A stretch of 64,000 nt of DNA, from positions 1 to 64,000 of the forward strand of contig CALXTN010000008.1 in NCBI GenBank assembly GCA_944391405.1. The letters are read 5' to 3'. The DNA comes from an uncultured Alphaproteobacteria bacterium. Lineage in GTDB: Bacteria > Pseudomonadota > Alphaproteobacteria > RF32 > CAG-239. A model generated the notes under the pieces. The model worked only from the letters and a program-made list of their open reading frames with translations. It searched no databases and was not told where the DNA came from. Both the position numbers and the translations under genes were made by a program. Shown one piece after another: positions 34,768 through 43,749 of this stretch; positions within the stretch are counted from its first letter, which is position 1; each line of letters opens with the position of its first letter.

Positions 34768-34809
34768 TTAAAATTATGAGATTACCATAAACGAGGAAAG
34801 GAGCCTTCT

Positions 34810-35453
34810 ATGTCGTAACTCATTTTTCTAAAGATATAGATTTCAGCAACTTGCAGAAATTATGGCGTGTATTGATAGAGCAATCAGATTTGAACAATAC
34901 TGAAAATATGTTTTTTTTCGCAAGGTGCGGAAAGGGGATTGTTTTATATAGATGGAAAAACACGATTACCGCAAAATTTTAGATTATCATCGTTTGCCAA
35001 TATAGTCTTGCTAGAACTAAATCAGGATAATATAGAAAAGATAAAAATATTTCCGGAAAAGGTTCAAACTTTAAGTATTCGCAACTAACATATGCAAGAA
35101 AAGTGCTGGACTTAAGCAGTATAAAAGCGTGTGAAAAAATAGAATTTCAAAATTCATTGTTAAGTAGGTTGGACACGATAAAATTTTCTCAAAATATCCA
35201 AGAAATCAGTTTTAAAGATTGTAAAACTATGCCCGAGCAACTGAATCTGAATATAGAAGGCTTAAAATGTGTAGTACTAAGTGATGAAACAGGGAGAAAT
35301 GCTCCGTTATGTCAACTAATTTTACCTCAAGATAAAAATATAGAATTAAAAATTGAAGAGCAAAACACAAAACCTAAGATATACTACGGAGCCAAGCCGC
35401 TATCTTCGATGCAAAAAATGATGAGTAAGATAAAAAATAACTTTTCACGATAA
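34810..35453 (+). pseudogene. Multiply frameshifted leucine-rich-repeat-like gene
   Basis: A ribosome site GGAAAGGAG precedes ATG 34810, but the frame stops after two codons. The next frame (from 34812) reads VVTHFSKDIDFSNLQKLWRV up to about 34935. A third stretch (GLFYIDGKTRLPQNF ... VQTLSIRN) runs to about 35085. The last piece, 116 codons from about 35094 to 35453, reads LDLSSIKACEKIEF ... KIKNNFSR. Three indels therefore split what looks like one protein of roughly 210 aa with LRR/BspA-like rhythm. Two breaks are near homopolymers, so sequencing errors are possible, but decay seems more likely with three. This explains the 34768-35102 gap. Confidence 0.6.
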
Positions 35454-35493
35454 GATCATAAATTAAGTGATAAAATATTATCAAATTACAAAA

Positions 35494-35521
35494 GAACCCC
35501 CTATCCGAAGATAGGGGGTTC
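35494..35521 (-). terminator. Terminator after ptsN
   Basis: A perfect 12-bp stem GAACCCCCTATC/GATAGGGGGTTC with a CGAA tetraloop lies 15 nt after the ptsN stop; the minus-strand tail begins TTTTG. Confidence 0.8.
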
Positions 35522-35535
35522 CCTAAATGGAATAA

Positions 35536-35979
35536 TTAAGCATTTAATATTGCATAAATCTCGTCAATGGAACGAGCTTTTCTCAACTTTTCGCAACTTC
35601 CTTCTGTTTTCAAAATACGAGAAAGAGCAGCCAAAGCCGTCAAGTGATCAGCACCACTATTTTCCGGACTAATAAGCAAAAAAACCAAATCAACAGGCTT
35701 TCCGTCCAAAGAATCAAAATCAACAGGTTCTTCCAGTCTTGCAAACATACCACAAACTTTATCTAAGCCTTCTATTCTGGCATGCGGAAAAGCAACACCT
35801 TCACCATAACCTGTGGAACCAAGATTCTCACGTTCCCAAACAGCGTCAAAAACAGCGCGTTCATCTAATCCAGAAAGAGCGGAAACGCGTTCAGATAAAA
35901 CCTGAACAAGCTCACGCTTATTTGCTGCTTGAAGATTATCAAGAACAGCATCTTTAGAAATTATGTCTGCAATATTCAT
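35536..35979 (-). CDS. ptsN: Nitrogen-type PTS enzyme IIA PtsN
   Basis: A 147-aa phosphocarrier that tunes potassium, nitrogen and stress responses. The phosphorylated His is H66 in GEGVAFPHARI. The start at 35979 is chosen over a TTG five codons earlier because GAGGA lies 9 nt upstream. It follows hpf by 18 nt, as in many proteobacteria, and ends the LPS-transport/hpf operon. Confidence 0.93.
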   Translation of the reverse strand: MNIADIISKDAVLDNLQAANKRELVQVLSERVSALSGLDERAVFDAVWERENLGSTGYGEGVAFPHARIEGLDKVCGMFARLEEPVDFDSLDGKPVDLVFLLISPENSGADHLTALAALSRILKTEGSCEKLRKARSIDEIYAILNA

Positions 35980-35997
35980 TGGCTTATTCCTCAAAAA

Positions 35998-36564
35998 TTA
36001 GTTATCAGCTTTCGGTTCAACCCAACCGATATTACCGTCTTTACGACGATATACCATACTAATATGGTTATTAGCGCTGTTTCTGAACATTTGAGCCCCT
36101 TCGTTGCTCAAATCCATCAACATAACAGCTTCACTAACAGTACATACAGGAATATTAGCATCTGTTTCAGCAATAGTCAACGGAGCATCTTCGTTAACAT
36201 CAACTTCTTCGTCTTGTTCAACTAAGGGGAGAACAGCAGAATAAGCTAATTCTGCCAAACCGATTTTACTCTTGTGTCCACTCAATTTTGTTTTATGACG
36301 GCGCAAACGAGTCGCAATATGTTCATTAGCATTATCAAAAGCAGAATAAGGATCTGCTGCAGAACCTGAACCTTTCAACACAATGTTTTTAGCAGGATGA
36401 ACGGTAATTTCCGCACCAAAATCTTCACCTTCTTTAGAAAAAGCAACAGAGCAGCTGATAGGAGCGCTGAAATACTTTGAAACAGAAGCTTCAACACCTT
36501 CTTCAACGTGTTTACGCAATTTATCGCTAATATCAACTTGTTTTCCTGACAATGTAACTTTCAT
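35998..36564 (-). CDS. hpf: Ribosome hibernation promoting factor (long form)
   Basis: A 188-aa protein. The N-terminal domain (about 1-100; MKVTLSGKQVDISDKLRKHVEE) binds the 30S decoding region and the C-terminal domain (about 130-188; PVCTVSEAVMLMDLSNEGAQMFRN) dimerises ribosomes into 100S particles. The long form lets it act without RMF. AAGGGA precedes ATG 36564. It sits between lptB and ptsN where rpoN would normally intervene upstream. Confidence 0.94.
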   Translation of the reverse strand: MKVTLSGKQVDISDKLRKHVEEGVEASVSKYFSAPISCSVAFSKEGEDFGAEITVHPAKNIVLKGSGSAADPYSAFDNANEHIATRLRRHKTKLSGHKSKIGLAELAYSAVLPLVEQDEEVDVNEDAPLTIAETDANIPVCTVSEAVMLMDLSNEGAQMFRNSANNHISMVYRRKDGNIGWVEPKADN

Positions 36565-36647
36565 AACATTTCCCTTCAATCGTTTATTATTTTTCTAAAC
36601 AAATCATATCTCGAATAACAACAAAAAGTCAATAAAAAAGGCCTATT

Positions 36648-37394
36648 TTATATTGAAAAATTGTCACCAAGATAAACTTTTCTCACTTCCTCACTAGCAA
36701 CAATTTCACTAGGAGTTCCTTCCATTAGAACAGCCCCTCCGTGCAATATATAAGCTCTATCAATAATATCCAAGGTTTCACGAACATTGTGATCGGTAAT
36801 AAGTACACCTAAGCCTCGATTCTTCAATTGGGAAACAAGTTCACGAATTTCCCCAACAGCAATAGGATCAATACCTGCGAGTGGCTCATCCAAAAGAATG
36901 TAATTAGGTTGCCCAGCAAGTGCGCGAGCAATTTCAAGACGTCGGCGTTCACCACCGGATAACGCAATAGAAGGAGATTTTCTCAAATGAGCAATAGAGA
37001 ATTCATTTAAGAGGTCTTCAAGCATTACACTTCTTTTTTCTTTGTCATCAACCACAATTTCTAAAACGGCTTTAATGTTATCTTCAACACTTAGATTGCG
37101 GAAGATAGAGGCCTCTTGAGGCAAATAACCAATTCCCATTCTAGCTCGTTTATACATCGGCAAATAAGTAATATCCTGACCATCAATATGTACATCTCCA
37201 TAGTCAGGAGTAATCAGTCCTGTAACACAATAAAAGCAAGTTGTTTTACCAGCTCCATTCGGTCCTAACAAGCCAACAGCCTCACCTCTTTTAACATTCA
37301 AGGAAACATTACGCAAAACACTTCTGTTCTTATATCTTTTACCGATATTAAATACTTCCAAAATAGAATTTTGTGTATCAGAACCTTTATTCAT
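36648..37394 (-). CDS. lptB: LPS export ABC ATPase LptB
   Basis: A 248-aa ATPase of the LptB2FGC lipopolysaccharide extractor at the inner membrane. Walker [10 protein letters not shown], the Q-loop YLPQEASIFRNLSVEDN typical of LptB, signature ALSGGERRRLEIARAL and Walker B YILLDEPLAGIDP are intact. AAGGA lies 8-9 nt before ATG 37394, one base after the lptC-lptA stop. lptF, lptG and lptD are not in the window. Confidence 0.96.
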   Translation of the reverse strand: MNKGSDTQNSILEVFNIGKRYKNRSVLRNVSLNVKRGEAVGLLGPNGAGKTTCFYCVTGLITPDYGDVHIDGQDITYLPMYKRARMGIGYLPQEASIFRNLSVEDNIKAVLEIVVDDKEKRSVMLEDLLNEFSIAHLRKSPSIALSGGERRRLEIARALAGQPNYILLDEPLAGIDPIAVGEIRELVSQLKNRGLGVLITDHNVRETLDIIDRAYILHGGAVLMEGTPSEIVASEEVRKVYLGDNFSI

Positions 37395-37395
37395 A

Positions 37396-38802
37396 TTACT
37401 TATCCTTTTCCTCTCTAAGAGTGCTCTCAATTAATTTACCGGAAATTCTTCCACCCTTTTTAGCAATAAGCCGACTTTTCGATGTAGTAAAATCAGAAAT
37501 AGCCTTATCACCTTTAACCATATTGCCGTTTTTAGTAATAACCACATTACCTTCAAGTTCGGCAATATTCTTTTTAACAAAATAAACACCGCTATTTGCT
37601 GTTGCCGTATTATCAGCTTGTATAACTCTGACATCATCATAAAATCTGAATTCGTCTTTTGATTGGAAATAAATAGCTTTAGGAGCTGTAATGACATTTG
37701 TTCCTTTATCAATTTTTACATTCTTTTTTAAGGTAAATGTTTTTTTATTTAAGTCATAAATGCCATTTTCTGCAATAGCTGTATAGCCATTTTTATCTTT
37801 AACTTTCACATTCTTCTCTAAAGTGAAAAGTTTCTTTTTACTGTTATAAATTCCAAAATCAGCCGTAGCAGTGTAACCGTTGCTGTCAACAATTTTAACA
37901 TTATCAAAAAGTTTAACCAAGCCAGTGGAAACCTGATATTCTCCTCTATCGGCAAAAGCTTTCTTCTCATCGGAATAGATTTCAGTATGCCCGTTACTAT
38001 AAGCCTTATCAATATCAAAACTCGTCATGTCTTTAAAGAAAGCTGTAACAGTATCACCTTTTAAGATATCTTTTCCTTTTTTGACGGTGGCGTTTGTGGA
38101 AATAAATTTATTATCATTAAGAAAAAAAGTAGCCTTATCTGGAGACATTAATTCAAAGTCTTTACTTTTAAGAACAACGTTTTTAATAAGAGATCCAACA
38201 CCATTTTTCTTATCAAAGGTAAATTTATCCGCTTCAAAATGTCCGCGTTCACCATAGCCGATAATTTTTTCATTACCAAAACCATATTCTTTGGCAAAAT
38301 CATAAGTGGCGCTATTTGTATGAGCTTCCATCTCTTGATTATAGTTAGCAACGACATCTTTTTTTAGATTTAAAATTTGTTGCTGTTGATTATAAGTCCC
38401 TTGCTTAGCAGATAAAGTAATAATTTTATTTTTATCTAAAGTTTTAGCATTAGGATTAACCAAATTATATAACTTCTTACCAGGCTCAATCTCTTCAACA
38501 ATATCTGCACGGAGCGTGCTGAGCTGATTATCTTTTTCCGTAATTTCAAATACTGTATTTTTCATACGGAATTTTTCAAAATAAATTTTTTCATCATCAG
38601 CTAAAGGTATTGCTGTATCAGTAGAGGTATCGAAATCGAACAAAGCAATACCAACACCTAGAGAAAGAGCAGTCAGACAAGGAAGAAAAAGTTTAAGAAA
38701 ACGTACAATCTTAGTTCGCCTGCTAATATAAACTTTCTCTTCCTCGTCAAGAAGATTCTTTTCACCGCTAAAAAAGCTATCTATTTTTTGAGTTTCAAAC
38801 AA
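37396..38802 (-). CDS. LptC-LptA fusion: LPS transport periplasmic bridge
   Basis: A 468-aa protein that appears to join two usually separate components. Residues about 20-190 look like LptC: a membrane anchor (FLKLFLPCLTALSLGVGIAL), then a beta-jellyroll. Residues about 200-450 look like LptA/OstA repeats (GYTATADFGIYNSKKKLFTLEKNVKV and two further similar units, ending GNVVITKNGNMVKGD). The usual order is lptC-lptA-lptB; here one frame spans both, with no second start or signal peptide between. Start codon TTG: 38802 lies right after the kdsD stop with GGAG upstream, and a TTG nine codons earlier (38829) in a duplicated TTGTTTGAA is the alternative. Confidence 0.8.
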   Translation of the reverse strand: MFETQKIDSFFSGEKNLLDEEEKVYISRRTKIVRFLKLFLPCLTALSLGVGIALFDFDTSTDTAIPLADDEKIYFEKFRMKNTVFEITEKDNQLSTLRADIVEEIEPGKKLYNLVNPNAKTLDKNKIITLSAKQGTYNQQQQILNLKKDVVANYNQEMEAHTNSATYDFAKEYGFGNEKIIGYGERGHFEADKFTFDKKNGVGSLIKNVVLKSKDFELMSPDKATFFLNDNKFISTNATVKKGKDILKGDTVTAFFKDMTSFDIDKAYSNGHTEIYSDEKKAFADRGEYQVSTGLVKLFDNVKIVDSNGYTATADFGIYNSKKKLFTLEKNVKVKDKNGYTAIAENGIYDLNKKTFTLKKNVKIDKGTNVITAPKAIYFQSKDEFRFYDDVRVIQADNTATANSGVYFVKKNIAELEGNVVITKNGNMVKGDKAISDFTTSKSRLIAKKGGRISGKLIESTLREEKDK

Positions 38803-38804
38803 TC

Positions 38805-39797
38805 TTAAGCAACTCCGGCTTTCAAACAATCGTGGATATGGATAACCCCAACAGGTTTTTTATCTTGAACAACAAAAAGATTTGTAATTCCACGCCCCGT
38901 ATTATTCATTATGTTAACAGCATCAACAATTAAGGCGTCAGGGCTAATAACTTTAGGATTCTTTGTCATAACTTTTGAAACCTTTTCTGTAATTAAATTC
39001 GGAGACATCCAACGTCTTAAGTCCCCATCCGTAATGATCCCCGTCAAATTACCATTATTATCGACAATTCCAACACATCCCAACATTTTTTCGCTCATCA
39101 CTAGCAAAGCTTCTTGCATATCAGCATTTTCGTCAAGTAAAGGCATTTCATTGTCTTTATGCATAATATCAGAAACTTTACAAAGAATAGCCCCCAATTT
39201 TCCACCAGGATGCCTTTGCCGAAAATCAGTTGCAGAAAATCCTCTACGTTCCATTAAATCAACTGCAAGAACATCACCTAAAACGATAGTAGCAGTTGTT
39301 GATGATGTTGGCGCCAAACCAAGAGGACAAGCCTCACCATTATCAGGAAGTTTTAATACAAGAGTTGAATTTTTTCCCAATGCACTTTGAGGATTTTTAG
39401 TAATTGCAATTAGTGGAATATTATGCCGTTTTGCATACATAAGAATATCTGAAAGTTCTCTGGATTCACCACTATAAGAAATTGCAATAATAACATCATC
39501 ATCGGAAATCATTCCCAAATCACCATGACTAGCTTCAGCTGGATGAACGAAAAAAGAAACAGTTCCAGTAGAAGCAAATGTAGCAGCCATTTTACGTGCA
39601 ATATGTCCAGATTTACCCATACCAGTAACAATAACACGTCCCTTTGTGTTTTGTAACAAATCTAATGCGACAGAAAGATTTTCATCTAAACTGTTTTTTA
39701 AAATCTGAAGAGTTTCTATTTCACGATCAATAGTTTCAACAGCATGCTTCAAATCGTCATATTGAAGATTGTTATTAGCTGTCTGTAAATTAGTCAT
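38805..39797 (-). CDS. kdsD: Arabinose-5-phosphate isomerase KdsD
   Basis: A 330-aa isomerase that makes arabinose-5-phosphate for Kdo, the first sugar of LPS core. The SIS domain (about 45-190) has RVIVTGMGKSGHIARKMAATFASTGT and HPAEASHGDLGMI. Two CBS domains (about 210-330) follow. GGGGGA precedes ATG 39797. Its stop is two bases before the lptC-lptA start, so LPS sugar supply and transport are in one operon. Confidence 0.94.
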   Translation of the reverse strand: MTNLQTANNNLQYDDLKHAVETIDREIETLQILKNSLDENLSVALDLLQNTKGRVIVTGMGKSGHIARKMAATFASTGTVSFFVHPAEASHGDLGMISDDDVIIAISYSGESRELSDILMYAKRHNIPLIAITKNPQSALGKNSTLVLKLPDNGEACPLGLAPTSSTTATIVLGDVLAVDLMERRGFSATDFRQRHPGGKLGAILCKVSDIMHKDNEMPLLDENADMQEALLVMSEKMLGCVGIVDNNGNLTGIITDGDLRRWMSPNLITEKVSKVMTKNPKVISPDALIVDAVNIMNNTGRGITNLFVVQDKKPVGVIHIHDCLKAGVA

Positions 39798-39901
39798 ATT
39801 AAATCCCCCAAAAAATATCGTTGCACAGATGATGCCATAAAAAAACAAATTGTGCAAGTTTTATTTGAGAATATACTTAGATGAGAAGTTCCAAAATGAA
39901 A

Positions 39902-40357
39902 TTATACTTTCTGCTCAAAACTTCCTTTTTCATTTTGTTGCCAATAATGCAAATCTTCTGTTATTGACTTAATTTTTTTCCAATAAGTTCTTGCATTACT
40001 TAATGCAATTTCATCATTTCCATCAAAAATATTCAGGATTCTATCGTATTGAGATAAAATTTCAAGAGAGGGCATGGCGCCATCAGCAAGAATTAACAAC
40101 TGTGCATTATTTGCGTTATTTTCATCTGCTGAGATAAAAATAGGTTGGTTTTCAATAAATCCATCTTTTTTCGATCCGTGGGGTAAGAAAGAATCTTCTG
40201 CGTATGTCCAAAGCAGGGAGTTAACAAACTCAACCCGTTCATCGTTTCCAAGTAGTATTTTTATATGCTTACCTGTAGCATAAGCTTTTTCACACAGTTT
40301 TGGTAAAACTTGTTCCAAAGGTGCTTTCTGTAAATGATAAAAATCAACTCTAGTCAT
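39902..40357 (-). CDS. holC: DNA polymerase III chi subunit HolC
   Basis: A 151-aa clamp-loader accessory subunit that links the polymerase to single-stranded-DNA-binding protein. The opening TRVDFYHL and later LWTYAEDSFLPHG and NQPIFISADENNAN are typical of HolC. The start overlaps the degP stop by 8 nt. pepA, the common neighbour of holC, is absent. Confidence 0.9.
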   Translation of the reverse strand: MTRVDFYHLQKAPLEQVLPKLCEKAYATGKHIKILLGNDERVEFVNSLLWTYAEDSFLPHGSKKDGFIENQPIFISADENNANNAQLLILADGAMPSLEILSQYDRILNIFDGNDEIALSNARTYWKKIKSITEDLHYWQQNEKGSFEQKV

Positions 40358-41708
40358 TTTCTTTTTCCAGTTCTATAGTGGAATAAAAAGTATTGTTAAC
40401 AGATTGAATGAACAGCGTTAATGGACGGTAATCATCAAAAACAGCATATTGAATACTTTCAAGTAGATTTTCTGCAGAATAAACTTCTGAGCGATCCGCC
40501 TCCAGAATAATATCTCCAACGCTAATCCCCTTTTCTTGTAAAGGAGAATGAGATTCTATTTTAACAATTGTTAATCCTCGAGGTGAAGCTTCTTTAACCG
40601 CAATTTTTAACTCAGAAATATAAACAACGTCATCATTATTGCCTTCATGATAGTATTTACTGCTTTCATTTAAGGCTTTATTTGTGATATTTTTCAATTC
40701 ACGTTCAGGCATCTCTTGAATTTTAATAACATTTCTGATTTCTTCACCATAGCTTAGTGTTTTTAAGCGTAAAGTCTGTCCTGGTTCCATTGTTTCCGTA
40801 AATCTCTGAAAATCAGAAACATCATCTGCCGGTTTATCGTTATATGAAATGATAATCTCGCCAACTCGAAGTCCTTCTTTATAAGCGGAGGATTCTTCAT
40901 CTATTGACGTAATAACAAAGCCTGATTTGTCGGTATACTTATCAAAACCATAAGCAACCTCTAGTCCTAACCATCCACGACGGACTTTTCCTGTTTCAAT
41001 AATTTGAGAAGATATCCAATTAGCAATATTAGAAGGAAGTGAAAAGCCGACACCACTAGCGCCGTGCATGGTAAAGATAGCGGCATTAACACCAATAACT
41101 TCTCCATTTAAGTTAAACATGGGGCCACCTGAATTTCCTCGATTAATTGCAGCATCTGTTTGTAAATATTGTTGCTCACCTAAACCAATATTGCGAGATT
41201 TTGCAGAAATAATACCAGAAGTGACACTAACACCTAGACCATAAGGATTTCCAAAAGCCAAAATTTTATCACCAATTCGAACTTTCTCAGCATCACCAAA
41301 AATAATAGATTTAAAACTCAGAGAAGGCTCTTTGTTGTTTATCTTATTGTCAATTTTTAAAACGGCCAAATCGCTAGGTTTGTCAATTCCGACAACAGAA
41401 GCGGCAAAGGTTTTATTATCATTAGTGACAACAGTAATTTTCTTTGCTCCGTCAATAACATGATAATTTGTTAAAATATATCCATTACTTCGAATAAAAA
41501 AACCAGAGCCTAGCGCTTCTCTTCCTTGTAACATAGGGTCGAGCATAACGTTTTCAATATTACTTTCTTTGACGTCTATAACTTCTTTTTCTGTTGAAAT
41601 GTTAACAACAGAAGGCATAAGTTCTTCAACAAGATCAGCATAAGAATCAAGTGCGAGAACCTGAAATGGAAGTAGAAAACAACCAATAAGAAAAAAAGAA
41701 AAGCGCAT
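40350..41708 (-). CDS. degP: DegP/HtrA-family periplasmic serine protease
   Basis: A 452-aa periplasmic protease-chaperone. The signal peptide (about 1-19) is followed by the trypsin-like domain with H83 (NYHVI), D113 (PSDLAVLKID) and S193 (GNSGGP). Two PDZ domains follow (about 240-330 and 360-445). GAGG stands about 9 nt before ATG 41708. It follows hflK-hflC, a standard alphaproteobacterial arrangement, and probably acts in the same envelope protein quality control. Confidence 0.95.
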   Translation of the reverse strand: MRFSFFLIGCFLLPFQVLALDSYADLVEELMPSVVNISTEKEVIDVKESNIENVMLDPMLQGREALGSGFFIRSNGYILTNYHVIDGAKKITVVTNDNKTFAASVVGIDKPSDLAVLKIDNKINNKEPSLSFKSIIFGDAEKVRIGDKILAFGNPYGLGVSVTSGIISAKSRNIGLGEQQYLQTDAAINRGNSGGPMFNLNGEVIGVNAAIFTMHGASGVGFSLPSNIANWISSQIIETGKVRRGWLGLEVAYGFDKYTDKSGFVITSIDEESSAYKEGLRVGEIIISYNDKPADDVSDFQRFTETMEPGQTLRLKTLSYGEEIRNVIKIQEMPERELKNITNKALNESSKYYHEGNNDDVVYISELKIAVKEASPRGLTIVKIESHSPLQEKGISVGDIILEADRSEVYSAENLLESIQYAVFDDYRPLTLFIQSVNNTFYSTIELEKEND

Positions 41709-41721
41709 AATTCCCAACCTC

Positions 41722-42582
41722 TTATTTTAAGGATCTGCCAAAATAATTAAAGAATTCTCCTTCAGGGGCTAAAACTAAAGATGTGTCTTCATCAAAAGAG
41801 TTGCGATAAGCTTCAAGAGAACGATAAAAAGCATAAAAATCAGGATCTACACTGATGGCACTATTCCAAATTTCGGTTGCTTTCCTATCGCCTTCACCTT
41901 TAATTTGTTGAGCTTCTTTTTCTGCATTTGCCACGGTGATTGTTGCTTCTTTATCAGCGGTTGCTCGAATTTCTTGAGCAGTCTTTTCTCCATCGGCTCT
42001 GTACCCCTTAGCTTCACGAATGCGTTCGGTTTTCATTCGGTCATTAATGGCTTGAGAAACTTGAATAGGTAAATCGGCACGACGAATTCTTACGTCAATA
42101 ACGTCAACACCTAATTGCGCTGCGTCTGTTTTTACAGCATCACTGATTTGTTTCATAATTTCAGTTCTTTTTTCAGATAAAAGTTCCTTAAGCGTAAAAG
42201 TGGCCAAAACATTTCGTGCAGAAGAATTTACAATTTCTTGTAAACGGTTCTGTGCTTGATATTCATTACGAACAGTTTTATAAAATGTCAAAGGTTCAAC
42301 AATCCTGTAACGCGAAAAAGTATCGACATCTAAACGTTTTTTATCTTTTAAAACAACTTCCTGTGCAGGAGGCTCTAAATTTAATAATCTTTTATCGTAA
42401 AATACAACATTCTGAATAAAAGGAACTTTTATCTTTAAGCCTGGTTCTTGAACCAATCTAACAGGGTCACCGAATTGTAAAACTATGGCTTGTTCCGGTT
42501 GTTGAACAATATAAAGAGACTGTGACGCTAAAAACAACAAAATAACAGCGCCAACAAGAATAATGTGTAAATTTTTTTTCAT
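41722..42582 (-). CDS. hflC: HflC, modulator of FtsH protease
   Basis: A 286-aa SPFH/band-7 membrane protein with one N-terminal helix (about 5-24) and the prohibitin-like domain, ending in a coiled-coil (EKTAQEIRATADKEATITVAN). It forms a cage with HflK around FtsH. The start at 42582 has GGAG 6 nt upstream; a GTG at 42594 would overlap the hflK stop. Located between hflK and degP. Confidence 0.94.
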   Translation of the reverse strand: MKKNLHIILVGAVILLFLASQSLYIVQQPEQAIVLQFGDPVRLVQEPGLKIKVPFIQNVVFYDKRLLNLEPPAQEVVLKDKKRLDVDTFSRYRIVEPLTFYKTVRNEYQAQNRLQEIVNSSARNVLATFTLKELLSEKRTEIMKQISDAVKTDAAQLGVDVIDVRIRRADLPIQVSQAINDRMKTERIREAKGYRADGEKTAQEIRATADKEATITVANAEKEAQQIKGEGDRKATEIWNSAISVDPDFYAFYRSLEAYRNSFDEDTSLVLAPEGEFFNYFGRSLK

Positions 42583-42593
42583 ATTCAACTCCA

Positions 42594-43619
42594 CTATTTA
42601 AGAGGTAAAATAGGCATCATATTAGAATTATTTTGCCCTGGCTCCATAATAACTTTTTTAGACTTTTTCAAAACATCTTCCATTGTTTCCAGGTATAGTC
42701 TTTTTGAAGTAATCTGTTTACCTGTTTTATAAGCGTTATATACAGAACTAAAGCGCTGAGCTTCACCTTCTGCTTTGCTGATAACAGCTTCTCTGTATGC
42801 TTCAGCCTCTTGCTTACGCTTAATTGCTTCACCTTCTGCTTTGGGAAGAACTTCATTAGCATAAGCTTCTGCTTCATTTTTAAAACGTTCCGCATCGGTT
42901 TTAGCTCTTTGAACTTCATTAAAGGCATCAACAACTTGTTTTGGAGGGTCGGCTTTTTGAAGTTTAACACGAACAATATTGACGCCAGTTTTGAAATTGT
43001 CCAAAAGGGCTTGTAATTCCTTTTTAGTATCATTTTCAATTTTATTACGATCGCCGGTAATTACATCTTCCATTTTAGATTGTCCGATAATTTCCCTTAA
43101 AACAGACTGGGCGGCAACTTTAACGGTAGAGTCTGGTGTTCTTGTCTTAAACAAATAATCTTTTGCATCCTTAATATTCCAAACAACTGTAAGGTTAATA
43201 TCAACAATGTTTTCATCTCCAGTAAGCATATGACTCTCAGTTAGTTCATTGGAAGAAACTTCACGGAAAGAATTTTCATTAACACCAAGATTAATGCTTC
43301 TTTCTTTACTGACATCAACAATATAAGCTTTCTCAAAGGGAAAAGGTAAATGATAATGCAAGCCGGCATCTGTTGTTTCAACATATTTCCCCAAACGTAA
43401 AATTAATCCTTGTTCACTAGGTTGAACTTGATAAAAACCAGAAATAAGCCACAAAAAAAGAATAATTCCAATGATTAGTTTGTATAAACCATCGAAATTA
43501 TCTTTGTTATTTTGCATTTTAGTAATTCTAGCAGTAAAATCAACAACCTTCGCTTTAGAAGAGCTGTCATTGGCGCTATCCCAAGGGTTAACATCCAAAA
43601 CGGTTAATTTTTCACTCAT
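42594..43619 (-). CDS. hflK: HflK, modulator of FtsH protease
   Basis: A 341-aa partner of HflC. A cytoplasmic N-terminal tail with NPWDS is followed by one membrane helix (about 46-62), the SPFH domain with VQPSEQGLILRLGKYVET, and a long coiled-coil of Ala/Lys/Glu (AKTDAERFKNEAEAYANEVL). First gene of hflK-hflC-degP-holC. Divergent from mrp across 130 bp that contains a repeated 13-mer (see findings). Confidence 0.94.
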   Translation of the reverse strand: MSEKLTVLDVNPWDSANDSSSKAKVVDFTARITKMQNNKDNFDGLYKLIIGIILFLWLISGFYQVQPSEQGLILRLGKYVETTDAGLHYHLPFPFEKAYIVDVSKERSINLGVNENSFREVSSNELTESHMLTGDENIVDINLTVVWNIKDAKDYLFKTRTPDSTVKVAAQSVLREIIGQSKMEDVITGDRNKIENDTKKELQALLDNFKTGVNIVRVKLQKADPPKQVVDAFNEVQRAKTDAERFKNEAEAYANEVLPKAEGEAIKRKQEAEAYREAVISKAEGEAQRFSSVYNAYKTGKQITSKRLYLETMEDVLKKSKKVIMEPGQNNSNMMPILPLK

Positions 43620-43749
43620 TAATCAAAACCTCTAAAAAATATCGAAAAAAACATATTTTCGGTAGAAAAATAATATAAAGCTTGTATAAAAACAATATCG
43701 AAAAAATAATATCCACATTAGAGGGGTTATATTAGAAAGTGAGAATGTA

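Noticed and set aside
38800-38829. Duplicated TTGTTTGAA as a regulatory repeat
   Set aside because: It falls across the kdsD end and lptC-lptA start and is most simply two alternative TTG starts after a small duplication.
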